Part shown: positions 46,537 to 56,531 of the stretch, one piece after another
How positions within the stretch are numbered: the stretch's first letter is position 1
How the letters are laid out: each line of letters opens with the position of its first letter
DNA from: Noviherbaspirillum sedimenti
GTDB taxonomy: Bacteria > Pseudomonadota > Gammaproteobacteria > Burkholderiales > Burkholderiaceae_D
Length of the DNA stretch: 64,000 nucleotides
NCBI RefSeq assembly: GCF_003590835.1
Contig: NZ_QYUQ01000002.1
Coordinates: 2,852,001 to 2,916,000, forward strand
Reading direction: 5' to 3'
Program-made: the position numbers and the translations under genes
The notes under the pieces: model-generated
Database searches by the model: none
Told to the model about the DNA's origin: nothing
What the model saw: only the letters and a program-made list of their open reading frames with translations

Positions 46537-47790
46537 CTACTGGAAACTTTCCAATATTTCGGCGTTGAATTTGGTCGCATTCATCCCGGTATCGTTCACC
46601 CCGGGATCCGTATGGAAGGTCGAGTGCCCGGACTTCACATCCAGGTATTCTCCGGACACGACAGAGATGTAGCGGATGCCGGATTTAACGCCAGTTCTCG
46701 TCTGAAAGTTGTACTGCATCCAGCGCCAGAACTCCCCTTTCTTGTCATACGCCTCACCTAAATAAATCGCATTGGTAGCAACATCGGCGTAGACCACCTT
46801 CTTGCTATAGGGATGCTCCGGGGGCGGGGTTCCTTCGACCACCCACACTTCACGTGGAGTGACGTTGTGGGTTGACGTCGCATAACCTTGGGAGATATTA
46901 AGGTGTGGCCACTCCTCGGCCGTACCCGCCTTGTCCTTGACGCGCTTGAGCTCGACATCGACTGCAGCAAGGATCCAACGCTTGCCGAGCAGCTTGGCAG
47001 ATTTGTAACGCGATGGGCGTGAATTCCAGATATTGATGTCGTCATTGATGAAATCAAACCCGGCAACATTGTCCATCCAGGCATTGCCGGACAGGCGCCG
47101 GATCCGGCGGGCAGACTTGATATATGCCCACTGGTCATCCAGCTTTCCAGCGACATCGTATTGCACCGTCATGGTGCCCACGCCTTTCAAGTCCTGCGGC
47201 GCCCGCGCCACCAGCGCTGTCTTGTGGAGCACATCTTGCTCGCTCGGGAAAGCCATCTCCCCGCCCCACAAGCGGCCGCGGTTGTAAATGCGCTGATAGG
47301 CATAGAACTGCGTGGCCTCGTAGCCATTTTTATTCGCCGTTACGAAATGCACATCCTGGTTCAAGTCCGAACCGGTCGATGCGCCGTAGTAATAATTCCA
47401 GATGACCTTGTCGCCGGCGAACGGATCCGCCGGGTCGATATTCGGAAATGGCTTGCCTGCGACATAGCCTGTCACTTCCCTGGTCTGCGGATCAAACTTG
47501 ACCTGGCCAGAATATTTTTTTGTCGCTTCTACATACTTCGGATCCAGTGTCGGCTCTTTGCTCTTCACGAGCGGGAATTTCTTATCATAGTTTCGGACCA
47601 TCCATTCCATCTTCTCCGTCAACAGATCACCGATCTTGTGTCCCATGAAGGTGTCATTGCGAACCTTGTCGAGATTGCTCTTGCTGATGACCGTCCCCTC
47701 AGGCAACTCCGCAGCAAACGACGAAGCGCTCAGGGAAAGCAGGATGACTGCCATTGACGTGACAGCTTTTCGCAACGTAATGGTATGCAT
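46537..47790 (-). CDS. DUF1329 family exported protein
   Basis: A 417-residue protein with a signal peptide (about 1-28, ending ASSFAAEL) and the DUF1329 body: NYYYGASTGSDLNQDVHF, QRIYNRGRLWGGEM and DVATNAIYLGEAYDKKGEFW. The family is periplasmic or outer-membrane associated, beta-rich, and of unknown function; it often sits beside DUF1302 genes. The start at 47790 follows GAGG; an ATG at 47802 contains that site. It lies 65 bases downstream of the DUF1302 gene. Confidence 0.88.
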   Translation of the reverse strand: MHTITLRKAVTSMAVILLSLSASSFAAELPEGTVISKSNLDKVRNDTFMGHKIGDLLTEKMEWMVRNYDKKFPLVKSKEPTLDPKYVEATKKYSGQVKFDPQTREVTGYVAGKPFPNIDPADPFAGDKVIWNYYYGASTGSDLNQDVHFVTANKNGYEATQFYAYQRIYNRGRLWGGEMAFPSEQDVLHKTALVARAPQDLKGVGTMTVQYDVAGKLDDQWAYIKSARRIRRLSGNAWMDNVAGFDFINDDINIWNSRPSRYKSAKLLGKRWILAAVDVELKRVKDKAGTAEEWPHLNISQGYATSTHNVTPREVWVVEGTPPPEHPYSKKVVYADVATNAIYLGEAYDKKGEFWRWMQYNFQTRTGVKSGIRYISVVSGEYLDVKSGHSTFHTDPGVNDTGMNATKFNAEILESFQ

Positions 47791-47855
47791 GGTGGGCCTC
47801 ATTTTTTTAGCTGATACGTGGATAATTGAGTTGTTCATTGCACGATTTCCTTTTC

Positions 47856-49541
47856 TCAGAACTGATAGGTGGCACGAATAGTTGCGTAGTCATGGCGGTT
47901 CATAGCGGCAAAGCCTGCGCTTTGATATCCTGGGTCGACAATATTGTCGGTCCTGGCGTGATCAGCACGGAAGAACACGGCGTCAGCGGAAAGACGCCAG
48001 TTGTTGCCGATGTTGTAAGTCACACTCGGAATAAAGAAGCTGGTGCGCGCCTGGAACTCCCGTCCAACGGCCAACATGTAGGTAAGCCGAGAATTCATGT
48101 ACGGAAACTGCATGAGCGCGGTACCGATCGTGTAATGTTTGCGCAGTGGTGCCGCACCGCCAACCGCGGCGACAACGTCCTCACCACTTCGCAATTGAGG
48201 CACCCAGGTGTCAAATATCTGGATGGACGAGAACGAAGGGGCATTCGTGCCAAGCCAATCCTGCAAACGCACCTGCTTGTCTATCCGCAGGGTGGTCTGA
48301 ACCACATCCTTCTTGACGATCGGGCCCATCGTGCCGGCATTGTTGGGGATCTGGAAAAAACCGCTGGCATTCGGCACACCGCTGACATTCGAATTCGAAT
48401 TGAACAGACGGCCTTTCTGGTATGCCATCTCGAAGTTCACGACCGCATCGATCGTCTGGCTTTCACCGCTGGCGCTGAATCCGAAGACATCGATGATTGG
48501 ATAAATCCAGTCGCCATATGCCTTGTTTTGCGGCGCCTGCTTGTAATACAGGCTTCCCACGCAGCCGCTGGCATCCCGCTGTCCCGCGCCGGCGAACACA
48601 CCACAGGGATTGAGAACGAAGTCCGGCTGGAATACGCGCTGGTAACCCAACGCATAATTCAGGTTCCCCGCCGTGCCCGCCCAACGAATCGCCCCTGTGA
48701 CCTTTTTGTAATCTGCGTCCGGGTGGTCATAATTGAATGCGGTTGCATACGCCAGGTAGTCAACACCCATGTTCGGCGAAGCCGACCAGCGTCCGCCTGA
48801 AATGTCATAGGTGTTGCCGATGTCTTTCTTGCGATCCCAGCCGGGACGCACCACAACTTGCAAACTGCCTTGCGCCTCGGGCACGGCAATCTTCACATTG
48901 GCCATGATGAGCGGCTTGCGCAGCTCGTCGCTTTCAGGCTCGCCAAACAGGCGCCAGCGATAGTCGAAGCCATGGAGCAAATCGTTCGGGTGGAAAAAAT
49001 CGGTCTCCCCGAATACAACTTGTTGCTTGCCGAGACGAACGGAAACGCGCTCACCCAAATTAAAATCCGCGTAAAACTCACGCAACTCACCTTGATTGTA
49101 GCTATCGCGAACATTGCAGCCGGGGCCCACGGGCGAGCCCGCGATCGTCGCGCTATAACAAGAGCGCGATTGCAATTCCTTTTGATAGGAGGTGATCGCT
49201 TCACGATCCACTCGGCCAACTGCTCGCCATGTCACCGGACCGCTCTTGGCATCGGCAGTCAGTTGCACCGCTGCACGCTGCATCATCATTTTTCCCTTGC
49301 CGCCCAACTGGGAATAGGGCGGCTGCCCAGGGAGCGGACTGGTTACATCGATCTTGTCGCGCAGGTTCCATGACAGCCAGGTGCGGGCGTATCCACCCAC
49401 CTTGAAATAATTCCCATTTGATTCTTCCTCAACAGCCGGTTCATCTGCAGCCATGGCATTGCTACAAACTGCCCCTAGCACCAGAATGGATGCCGCAGAT
49501 CGTCGCAACACGTCGATTGTTTTGTCTGATATATTTTTCAT
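47856..49541 (-). CDS. DUF1302 family outer-membrane protein
   Basis: A 561-residue exported protein. A signal peptide (about 1-30, ending SNAMAADE) is followed by a beta-rich body with KVGGYARTWLSWNLRDKI, VRLGKQQVVFGETDFFHPND and a C-terminal aromatic residue (RATYQF), as expected for an outer-membrane barrel. DUF1302 proteins are predicted porin-like or lipid-transport proteins. GGAGGAGAC lies directly upstream of the start. It is part of the same leftward set as the RND protein upstream and DUF1329 downstream. Confidence 0.88.
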   Translation of the reverse strand: MKNISDKTIDVLRRSAASILVLGAVCSNAMAADEPAVEEESNGNYFKVGGYARTWLSWNLRDKIDVTSPLPGQPPYSQLGGKGKMMMQRAAVQLTADAKSGPVTWRAVGRVDREAITSYQKELQSRSCYSATIAGSPVGPGCNVRDSYNQGELREFYADFNLGERVSVRLGKQQVVFGETDFFHPNDLLHGFDYRWRLFGEPESDELRKPLIMANVKIAVPEAQGSLQVVVRPGWDRKKDIGNTYDISGGRWSASPNMGVDYLAYATAFNYDHPDADYKKVTGAIRWAGTAGNLNYALGYQRVFQPDFVLNPCGVFAGAGQRDASGCVGSLYYKQAPQNKAYGDWIYPIIDVFGFSASGESQTIDAVVNFEMAYQKGRLFNSNSNVSGVPNASGFFQIPNNAGTMGPIVKKDVVQTTLRIDKQVRLQDWLGTNAPSFSSIQIFDTWVPQLRSGEDVVAAVGGAAPLRKHYTIGTALMQFPYMNSRLTYMLAVGREFQARTSFFIPSVTYNIGNNWRLSADAVFFRADHARTDNIVDPGYQSAGFAAMNRHDYATIRATYQF

Positions 49542-49608
49542 GTCTCCTCCATTGTCATATTTAATTACTACCAATTAAATCCACCACTGCCTGTCGCCCG
49601 CTCATGCA

Positions 49609-51996
49609 CTAAGCGGCCATCACCATTCTTCTCGCGGGCATCGCACCGCAATCAGCGACCGTTTTTTTTCGCTTACTCATCACGAATTCCGGTTTGAATA
49701 CGTAGACCATCGACGGAACAATGAAGAGTGCGCTGAATGAAGAAACGAACAGCCAGATCGCCATCAGGATGCCCATCTCCGCCTGGAATCGCAGTGATGA
49801 CGAAAACCACAGGACCACGCTCACAGTCAAGGTAAGCGAGGTAATCAGGACGCCCATGCCCGCAGTGCGCAAGGCCTTGGCGATCGCAAGTTCCAGGTTG
49901 TCGTTCTCATGCAATTCCTCACGGATCGCGTCGACGACGTAGAACGCATAATCAACGCCAAGGCCGATTCCGAGTGCAGCAACCGGCAGCGTACTCAAGG
50001 TCATGCCAATGCCCTGCCATGCCATCACACTAAAGGTGATGGTATTGGACAGCACCACGGGCACCATGAAAAAAATACCTGCGCGCGTGGACCTGTAAGC
50101 CACGGCACAACAGATGACGAGAACAAGCAAAGCCAAGGCGATACTCTCGATCTGACCAGCAAAGATCACTTCGTTGACGGCAGCTGTCACACCAATCAGG
50201 CCGCCGGCAAGCACGTACTTGCCCTGCTCTATCGGGTTTTCCGCAATGAATTCCTTGACGCGATGGATCGCCGTGCGAATCGTTTCGCCACGATGGTCCT
50301 TGAAAAAGAAAGTTACTGGCGCAGAAGTTTGCTGCGGCTCCATGAAACGGGCGGCATCGCCGGCATCGGGGCCCCACATGTAGAGCAGCTCGCCGTTTTC
50401 GTTGGCACTCCGGCCAAGGTCGCGGTAGCGCGGATTACCCTCGCGCAGCACTTGATTTACCATCGGCAAAATATCGACGAGCGAGAGGCTGCCGCCGATC
50501 TCGGGTTGCGCTCCCATGAAGCGCTGCATAGACGCCATGCTATTCAACACTGCTGGCTCCTTGATCGCACCGGGCTGCTTTCCTTCGAATACAACATACA
50601 TGCGGTCCGCACCCTGGAACTGCTTATTGATGGCAGCGGCATCCTGGTTATAGCGAGAGTCCCGCCACAGGATGGGCGAACCTGCGTCGGCGTCACCCAC
50701 CTGCAGCTTGAAAGCGTATGCGCCGGAACCGAGCAATACCACCGCCGTGCCCGCCAACACAAAGTAACGCCGGCGCGATGTCGCCACCGCGATGCAAAGG
50801 TCCAGTAAGCGTTCCAGGGCCGGGGCGATATTGATCGGATGCGCAAATCCCTTTGGCTGCTTGACCCAGGAAAGCAAGACCGGGGTCATGACGCACGCGC
50901 ACAGACCGATCGTGAGCACCCAGATGGTGCCAATGAGCGAGATTTTTTGCATCAATGGGATTGGCGTGAGAACCACGACAACCATGCATCCGGCATCGGC
51001 AACCACGCCAAGCATCCCCGGCTTGAACAACTGCAGCATCGCGGAACTCGCTGCTGCACGCGGCGTCGACGCGCCCGTCGCCAGTTCATCCCCGAAGCGT
51101 GTCACCAGTTGCACGGAATGGGAAATCGAACGCGCCGTAATCAGGAAGGCAATCACGATAACCAGCGGATCAAGGTTGTAACCGATCAACCGCGCCGCAC
51201 CCAACGCCCAGATAGCGCTCGTTGCGCCGGCAAGCAAGGGCAACAAGGTGCCACGCCAGGTACGCGCAGTCACGAAGAGCAGCGCCAACAGGCAGGCCAG
51301 CGTCATCATGAAAATCTGCATCGTTTCCGGGACATAGAAGTCCACCCAGCCGAACAGGATAGGTTCACCCACCACCCGTACGCGCACACCGTCGCCCTGA
51401 GCAGAATCAACGAGCTTCATGATCTGGGGGAAAATCTTGCTGTAATCGACCTCATTTTCGTAAAAGTCGACAGTAATCAGGGCGGCCTTCAAATCCTGAG
51501 ACACATAGGCCCCATAGATCAATGGGCTCTTCAGGACTGTATTCCTGAGCGCATCCATCTCTTGCGCCGTCTTGGGAACATCCGGGAACATGACTGGACT
51601 CGATTCAATCGCATCGGTAGAAGACTTGATGTCTTTCAACTTACTCGATGCCAACGAGAGAATCTGGAACGGATTGACGCCATGAACGAGCGCCAGATCG
51701 TTGGTGAGCTTCTTGACTTTTTCGAGCGCTCCGATGTTGAAGATATCGCCCTGCTCCACTTCCACCATGATGCTGACCATATTCGATCCGCCAAAATCCT
51801 GGCGGAAGCGTTTATGTACTTCAATGTAGTCATGACTGGTGGGCAGCAGGTCGTCAAACACGGTCTTGACTTCGACCCGCGCAGCGAAGAATCCCATGAC
51901 CAGTGTCAGGAGCGTAAAAATGACGGTAACTGCAATACGGTGCCGGATGCATGCCTCGACAAATTTCTCGAGCCTGCTTGATTTGGAAGTCTTCAT
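49609..51996 (-). CDS. MMPL/RND-superfamily transporter
   Basis: A 795-residue inner-membrane protein with about twelve membrane segments in two RND repeats, each with a large periplasmic loop (about 40-230 and 445-620). Features are FDDLLPTSHDYIEVHKRFRQ-type early periplasmic sequence, GVVADAGCMVVVVLTPIPLM and ALGIGLGVDYAFYVVDAIRE in TM regions. This HAE2/MMPL-like branch moves hydrophobic compounds or lipids using the proton gradient, in either direction in different members. No membrane-fusion (AcrA-like) or TolC-like gene accompanies it. The beta-propeller protein upstream and DUF1302/1329 downstream may be its partners. Confidence 0.88.
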   Translation of the reverse strand: MKTSKSSRLEKFVEACIRHRIAVTVIFTLLTLVMGFFAARVEVKTVFDDLLPTSHDYIEVHKRFRQDFGGSNMVSIMVEVEQGDIFNIGALEKVKKLTNDLALVHGVNPFQILSLASSKLKDIKSSTDAIESSPVMFPDVPKTAQEMDALRNTVLKSPLIYGAYVSQDLKAALITVDFYENEVDYSKIFPQIMKLVDSAQGDGVRVRVVGEPILFGWVDFYVPETMQIFMMTLACLLALLFVTARTWRGTLLPLLAGATSAIWALGAARLIGYNLDPLVIVIAFLITARSISHSVQLVTRFGDELATGASTPRAAASSAMLQLFKPGMLGVVADAGCMVVVVLTPIPLMQKISLIGTIWVLTIGLCACVMTPVLLSWVKQPKGFAHPINIAPALERLLDLCIAVATSRRRYFVLAGTAVVLLGSGAYAFKLQVGDADAGSPILWRDSRYNQDAAAINKQFQGADRMYVVFEGKQPGAIKEPAVLNSMASMQRFMGAQPEIGGSLSLVDILPMVNQVLREGNPRYRDLGRSANENGELLYMWGPDAGDAARFMEPQQTSAPVTFFFKDHRGETIRTAIHRVKEFIAENPIEQGKYVLAGGLIGVTAAVNEVIFAGQIESIALALLVLVICCAVAYRSTRAGIFFMVPVVLSNTITFSVMAWQGIGMTLSTLPVAALGIGLGVDYAFYVVDAIREELHENDNLELAIAKALRTAGMGVLITSLTLTVSVVLWFSSSLRFQAEMGILMAIWLFVSSFSALFIVPSMVYVFKPEFVMSKRKKTVADCGAMPARRMVMAA

Positions 51997-52046
51997 ATGT
52001 ATCTCTTCTTTAAATGGCGCACTCTGGAATTGGGCATTGATATGGC

Positions 52047-53012
52047 TTACAAAACGTTTGCCGGCGTCACGACGACCCGCGAACCGGACAAGTAGTAATG
52101 CCCCTCATGCATTGCAATCGCGGTGTACCAGTTGCGATCGAGCTCGGACAATCGGGTCGCTTTCCATTCGGCGCCCTTGGCGTCGCCCACCAGAATCGCG
52201 CCGTTGGCACCCACTGCCAGCCAGCGCTGGCCATCCCACATCACGTTGAACATATGCTCGGCCGAAGCCTTGCTGGCCAGCTCCCATTTTCCACCGCCAT
52301 CACGCGTGACCAGAACGATGCCGCCAAGACCGACGGCAACACCCACCCCGTCGTCATTAAACGAAACCGACATCAAGCTGCTTTTGGCAGGGACCGTGAC
52401 CTTGCGCCAAGTGGCGCCGTTGTCGTCGGAAACCTTGACCCGACCGAATTCTCCAACCAGCCAAACCTGATTCTTCGTGATCGCAATGTCATTCCATGCC
52501 GAGTCTTCGTGCGCGCCGGCTTGTCGCCAGGTTGTGCCGAAATCTGTTGAATGCAGAATGTTGCCAGCCTCACCAGCCGCCCATGCGCTGCCGCCAGGCT
52601 GCACCAAAACAGTCAACAGTTTGTTTGCGATGCTCGACTTTGGAACTTCGACATTGCGCCAGCTTTGGCCGCCATCCTCGGTTACCACCACCACCCCGCC
52701 ATTGCCGACCGCAACGGCACGCTGCTTATCCCAGGCGGACACGCTTTGCAATGTCTCTGTGACGCCGGTAGCCTGAACTTGCCATTCGGCGCCACCGTTT
52801 TCTGTTGCCGCAATTTTTCCGTTGCTGCCAACGACCCATACCGTTGAACGATCCGCCACCGACAAGCCGTAAAAGCCTTCGCCGCGCGCGAAAACAGGAA
52901 TTGATACAGAGCCTCCGGCGGGCACCGGCTTGATGAAAAGTCCTGCATAGAGCAAGCCACCGACGATCAACAGCGGGAGCGCGGACATGAAAAGTTTGAG
53001 AGCACGTTGCAT
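52047..53012 (-). CDS. YCF48-like beta-propeller protein
   Basis: A 321-residue protein. One N-terminal membrane segment (about 7-27) anchors a periplasmic beta-propeller of repeats with the pattern SWR/TW followed by V/VWAVG: GGAEWQVQATG, GGQSWRNVEVP, FGTTWRQAGAHED and NGATWRKVTVP. This is the YCF48/photosystem II assembly (HCF136-like) fold, here in a non-photosynthetic setting. In other bacteria such proteins accompany MMPL/RND transporters. The start at 53012 is chosen because the upstream ATG at 53030 lacks a ribosome binding site. It is the first gene after dmpB. Confidence 0.85.
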   Translation of the reverse strand: MQRALKLFMSALPLLIVGGLLYAGLFIKPVPAGGSVSIPVFARGEGFYGLSVADRSTVWVVGSNGKIAATENGGAEWQVQATGVTETLQSVSAWDKQRAVAVGNGGVVVVTEDGGQSWRNVEVPKSSIANKLLTVLVQPGGSAWAAGEAGNILHSTDFGTTWRQAGAHEDSAWNDIAITKNQVWLVGEFGRVKVSDDNGATWRKVTVPAKSSLMSVSFNDDGVGVAVGLGGIVLVTRDGGGKWELASKASAEHMFNVMWDGQRWLAVGANGAILVGDAKGAEWKATRLSELDRNWYTAIAMHEGHYYLSGSRVVVTPANVL

Positions 53013-53261
53013 TTTTTTACCATTCCACATGTATTAAAGGGCGGCTAATACGGCTGATATTCATGCTATTTTCCGAAGGCATTACAGTCCAATGCTTTTT
53101 ATATCAACCGTCGATACCGAACCCGTATCAACAATTTTTTCCAGACCAAAAAGTCACATCAACCGCCCGGACAACAAGTCTTGAATGAGCGCGCGCCAAG
53201 CGCTCTGCCGACAACAGCAGCGCAAAGGGCAAGTTTTAAAGATCGGGATCGCCGCTGCCCA

Positions 53262-54194
53262 TCAGGTCAAGACGTTAAAGAAACTTTCTCGCGGGGTGTT
53301 GTCCTGGGAAAAAGAGGCTGCTCCGAGGTCGCTCGTATCCCAGGTAAGCACCGGAGTGTCGGGATAGTGAACATAACCACCGGTGAACACTTCATTGCGG
53401 TTACCGGATGGATCAAAGAAATAAATCGTCGCACCGCGTGTAATGCCATGCCTGTTGGTATTTACATCAACGGGAATGCGATATTTTCCGATCAAGTCCG
53501 CAGCATGGAAAAGATCGTTGATCGAATCCAGAAGGAAGGAAACATGATGGAATCGATTCGGCTCTGGTTGCAGAACGAATGCGACATCATGCGGCTTGGT
53601 AGAGCAACTGACAAACAGCGCAAGCGACTGTTTGGAATCCGCATCCACCAGACGCTCTGTCATATCGAATTCGAACACTTCCTGGAATAGCTTGGCGTTC
53701 TCGTCAATATTCACGCCGCCTAACAGCACATGGTCAATGCGGTTGATCCGGAAGCCGCGGACGACACCTTCGTCTGGCATCACCCCTGGATTACTGGTCC
53801 CCAGCGTATTGCCGATCTGTTCTTTTTCAGCATAAAGATGCATCGTGTGACCGCTCGGCAGGACAAACTGCAAGCGTCGACCACTTTTTGGATAGACGCC
53901 AGCGGCAATACGTTCCACCGGAATTCCATAGGCATTTAACTTTTCTTCGAGATCCGTAAGAGTTTGGTCGTCGTAAACCTTGAATGCGAAGGAGTCGATT
54001 CCGGCAGAGTCTGCCTCGCGCAACACGATGCAGTGGTGATCATGCTCATCCCACGCCTTGTAATAATGCTTACCCTCCGCGTCGGTCATCACTTCAATCA
54101 GACCCATGCGGTCGCCATAATGGCGGCGGGCCGCCTTCATATCCAATACCCGGATGCAAACCTCGCCCAATCGCAGAACGCCTCTTAGTGCCAT
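53262..54194 (-). CDS. dmpB: Catechol 2,3-dioxygenase
   Basis: A 310-residue two-domain type I extradiol dioxygenase. The iron ligands are His155 (IDHVLLGG), His216/217 region (RFHHVSFLL) and Glu268 (NRNEVFTGG). It opens catechol to 2-hydroxymuconic semialdehyde. Length fits XylE/DmpB. AAGGAG precedes the start. It lies 75 bases downstream of dmpG rather than next to the hydroxylase genes, and no XylT/DmpQ-type ferredoxin, which reactivates the iron in many such clusters, is present in the window. Confidence 0.95.
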   Translation of the reverse strand: MALRGVLRLGEVCIRVLDMKAARRHYGDRMGLIEVMTDAEGKHYYKAWDEHDHHCIVLREADSAGIDSFAFKVYDDQTLTDLEEKLNAYGIPVERIAAGVYPKSGRRLQFVLPSGHTMHLYAEKEQIGNTLGTSNPGVMPDEGVVRGFRINRIDHVLLGGVNIDENAKLFQEVFEFDMTERLVDADSKQSLALFVSCSTKPHDVAFVLQPEPNRFHHVSFLLDSINDLFHAADLIGKYRIPVDVNTNRHGITRGATIYFFDPSGNRNEVFTGGYVHYPDTPVLTWDTSDLGAASFSQDNTPRESFFNVLT

Positions 54195-54269
54195 TTTCGT
54201 CTCCTTAAAATTATTTAATATTTGTTGCAATGAGGGCCGCCAGCCTGGCCACCGCCCATCAAGGGTTGA

Positions 54270-55310
54270 TCAAGCAACGGCTTTCAAAAGACCGCGCTCT
54301 TTGGCCATCGTCATCGCAGTGTCTTCAATCATGTCTTCCTGGCCGCCGATCAACTTTCTGCGGCTCATCTCGATCAAGATATCGCGCGCCGGCACGCCAT
54401 ATTTCTTTGCTGCCCGTTGGGCCGGATACAGGAAAGTGGAATAGACGCCTGCGTAGCCAATCGTGAGCGATTCGCGGTCTACTCGCACCAGGGTATCCAT
54501 CAATGGCACAACGATTTCTTCGGCAATGTCCATCAGTTTAAAAAGATCAACACCTGTTTCAATGCCCATCCGATCGCACACGGCGGCGAAGACTTCGAGC
54601 GCCGTATTCCCTGCACCTGCGCCAAGACCACCTACCGATCCATCGATCCGGTTTGCGCCGGCCTCCAATGCAGCGATGGAATTTGCCACGCCCATGCCGA
54701 GATTATTGTGGCCATGAAAACCAAGTTCGGTCTCCGGCTTCAGGACATCGCGGAGTAGGCGGATACGCGCCTTGACATCCTCCGGCAGCAGGTAACCTGC
54801 GGAATCCGTGACATAAATGCAATTGGCGCCATAAGACTCCATCAGCAATCCTTGCTTGAGCAGACCTTCCGGAGAATTCAGGTGCGCCATCATCAGAAAG
54901 CCGGTCGTATCCATTCCCAGATTTTTCGCACAGGCGATATGCTGCTCGGCGACATCGGCTTCTGTGCAATGCGTAGCCACATGCACGCTGTGCACCCCGC
55001 ATGCGCGCGCAGAACGCAATTGGTCCATGCTTCCCAGACCAGGCACCAGCAACACAGATACTTTTGCCTGCTTAAGTTTCGGAATTACTGCATTGAGATA
55101 TTCTTCGTTGGTATGTAGCGCACGCCCAAGATTCAGTGAATGACCGCCAAGACCATCCCCATGCGTCACTTGAATCAACGGGACACCGGCATCATCCAGC
55201 GCGGTGGCAACACGCACCATCTCGTCCAGTGTCATCTGATGATGCTTGGAGTGCATACCATCGCGCAGACACATGTCATGCAAAAATACTTTTTTTCCTT
55301 TTAAAGACAT
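54270..55310 (-). CDS. dmpG: 4-hydroxy-2-oxovalerate aldolase
   Basis: A 346-residue class II (metal-dependent) aldolase of the DmpG/MhpE/BphI family. Active-site elements are [17 protein letters not shown] (Asp, Arg and His) and the metal-binding HxH in [15 protein letters not shown]; the C-terminal domain binds the partner DmpF. It splits 4-hydroxy-2-oxovalerate into pyruvate and acetaldehyde, which is channelled to DmpF. The start ATG at 55310 overlaps the dmpF stop (TGATG); a GTG at 55313 is also possible. Confidence 0.95.
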   Translation of the reverse strand: MSLKGKKVFLHDMCLRDGMHSKHHQMTLDEMVRVATALDDAGVPLIQVTHGDGLGGHSLNLGRALHTNEEYLNAVIPKLKQAKVSVLLVPGLGSMDQLRSARACGVHSVHVATHCTEADVAEQHIACAKNLGMDTTGFLMMAHLNSPEGLLKQGLLMESYGANCIYVTDSAGYLLPEDVKARIRLLRDVLKPETELGFHGHNNLGMGVANSIAALEAGANRIDGSVGGLGAGAGNTALEVFAAVCDRMGIETGVDLFKLMDIAEEIVVPLMDTLVRVDRESLTIGYAGVYSTFLYPAQRAAKKYGVPARDILIEMSRRKLIGGQEDMIEDTAMTMAKERGLLKAVA

Positions 55311-56230
55311 CACGCGATCTCCTTCTGTTTCGGCGAGAGTTTCAGTGCTCCGGCGAGCATCTGTTCTGCAAACATTTCCGCTGTGCGCGTTGCCGCTGCA
55401 GTCATAATGTCCAGATTGCCGGCATAGGTTGGCAAGTAGTCGCCCAAGCCAGCCACCTCCATATAGACAGAAACCTGATGACCGTCGAAGACGGGGCCGT
55501 TGACAAGCCGATAGCCTGGAACATATTTTTGAACTTCTTTGATCATGGCCAGAACTGACGCAATGATGGCTGGCTGATCCGGCTCGCCTTCTGTTTCGCA
55601 GTAGATCGTGTTTCGCATCATCATTGGCGGCTCGGCCGGATTGATGATCGCCATTGCTTTACCTGACTTTGCGCCGCCGACTTTCTGGATCGCGTTCGAC
55701 GTCGTGCAAGAGAATTCATCCAAATTCTTGCGGGTTCCTGGCCCGGCGGATTTTGACGAGATGCTGGCGATGATTTCTCCATACGCTACGGGCTGCACAC
55801 TTGACACCGCATAGACGATGGGGATCGTTGCCTGCCCCGCACAGGAAATCATGTTCACATTCATCTCACCACGTTCGGCAATCGAGCGTAGATTGACCGG
55901 GGGAACGCAAAGCGGTCCAATTGCGGCCGGTGTCAAGTCGATTACCATGACGCCAAGCCCATTGAGCTTGCGTGAATTTTCCGCATGCACATAGGCAGAT
56001 GTGGCGTCAAATGCAATCTTGATGCCATCTGCTTCAATATGCGGCAACAATCCATCGATGCCTTCAGCGGTTGTCTTGATGCCCATCTTTCTGGCAAACG
56101 CAAGACCTTCCGAGTCTGGATCAATCCCGACCATCCACACTGGTTCCAGCACCGCACTACGCTGGATTTTATAGATCAGATCTGTTCCAATATTGCCGGA
56201 GCCGATCAGTGCGCATTTAATTTTTTTCAT
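55310..56230 (-). CDS. dmpF: Acetaldehyde dehydrogenase (acylating)
   Basis: A 306-residue NAD-dependent enzyme. The Rossmann motif is [13 protein letters not shown] and the catalytic Cys lies in [12 protein letters not shown]. It converts acetaldehyde plus CoA to acetyl-CoA and forms the channelled complex with DmpG. The start at 56230 ([12 protein letters not shown]) lies inside the 3' end of the tautomerase gene, an overlap of 14 bases; no good ribosome binding site is seen, so translational coupling is likely. Confidence 0.95.
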   Translation of the reverse strand: MKKIKCALIGSGNIGTDLIYKIQRSAVLEPVWMVGIDPDSEGLAFARKMGIKTTAEGIDGLLPHIEADGIKIAFDATSAYVHAENSRKLNGLGVMVIDLTPAAIGPLCVPPVNLRSIAERGEMNVNMISCAGQATIPIVYAVSSVQPVAYGEIIASISSKSAGPGTRKNLDEFSCTTSNAIQKVGGAKSGKAMAIINPAEPPMMMRNTIYCETEGEPDQPAIIASVLAMIKEVQKYVPGYRLVNGPVFDGHQVSVYMEVAGLGDYLPTYAGNLDIMTAAATRTAEMFAEQMLAGALKLSPKQKEIA

Positions 56231-56465
56231 GATTTGCCATCCCATAAGTCGCGTTGAGAGTCTCGCTATGGACTCGCTCAAGATGTTCCCCTCTGGTTTT
56301 TCCGGAAACCGCAAAATGCTCCGGCAATAACTCGTCAATCAAGATCCTTACTTGATCGGATTTAACACCCAGGGCGTTCGTCACTGCGTCGGTAATGCCT
56401 GCTATCAGGGCGCGTTTTTGAATGACAGAACGGCCTTCAAGAAGGTGAATTTCAATAATTGGCAT
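56217..56465 (-). CDS. dmpI: 4-oxalocrotonate tautomerase, C-terminally extended
   Basis: An 82-residue tautomerase. The catalytic Pro1 follows Met ([20 protein letters not shown]), and [13 protein letters not shown] matches the family's Arg and loop region. It ketonises 4-oxalocrotonate between DmpC and DmpH. Family members of this pathway are about 62 residues; this one carries roughly 20 extra residues (from [10 protein letters not shown] onward) that overlap the start of dmpF. The tail could modify the hexamer surface, or be a fusion product of gene overlap. Confidence 0.9.
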   Translation of the reverse strand: MPIIEIHLLEGRSVIQKRALIAGITDAVTNALGVKSDQVRILIDELLPEHFAVSGKTRGEHLERVHSETLNATYGMANHEKN

Positions 56466-56531
56466 TTTTTCCCCTAATGAGCTGGTAGAACCCTTTTCGT
56501 TGATCAACTTTCATGTAGCGCTCAATGCTGG

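Noticed and set aside
52976..53261. Sigma-54 promoter upstream of the beta-propeller gene
   Set aside because: TGG and TTG elements exist but neither the spacing nor the GC dinucleotide fits -24/-12.
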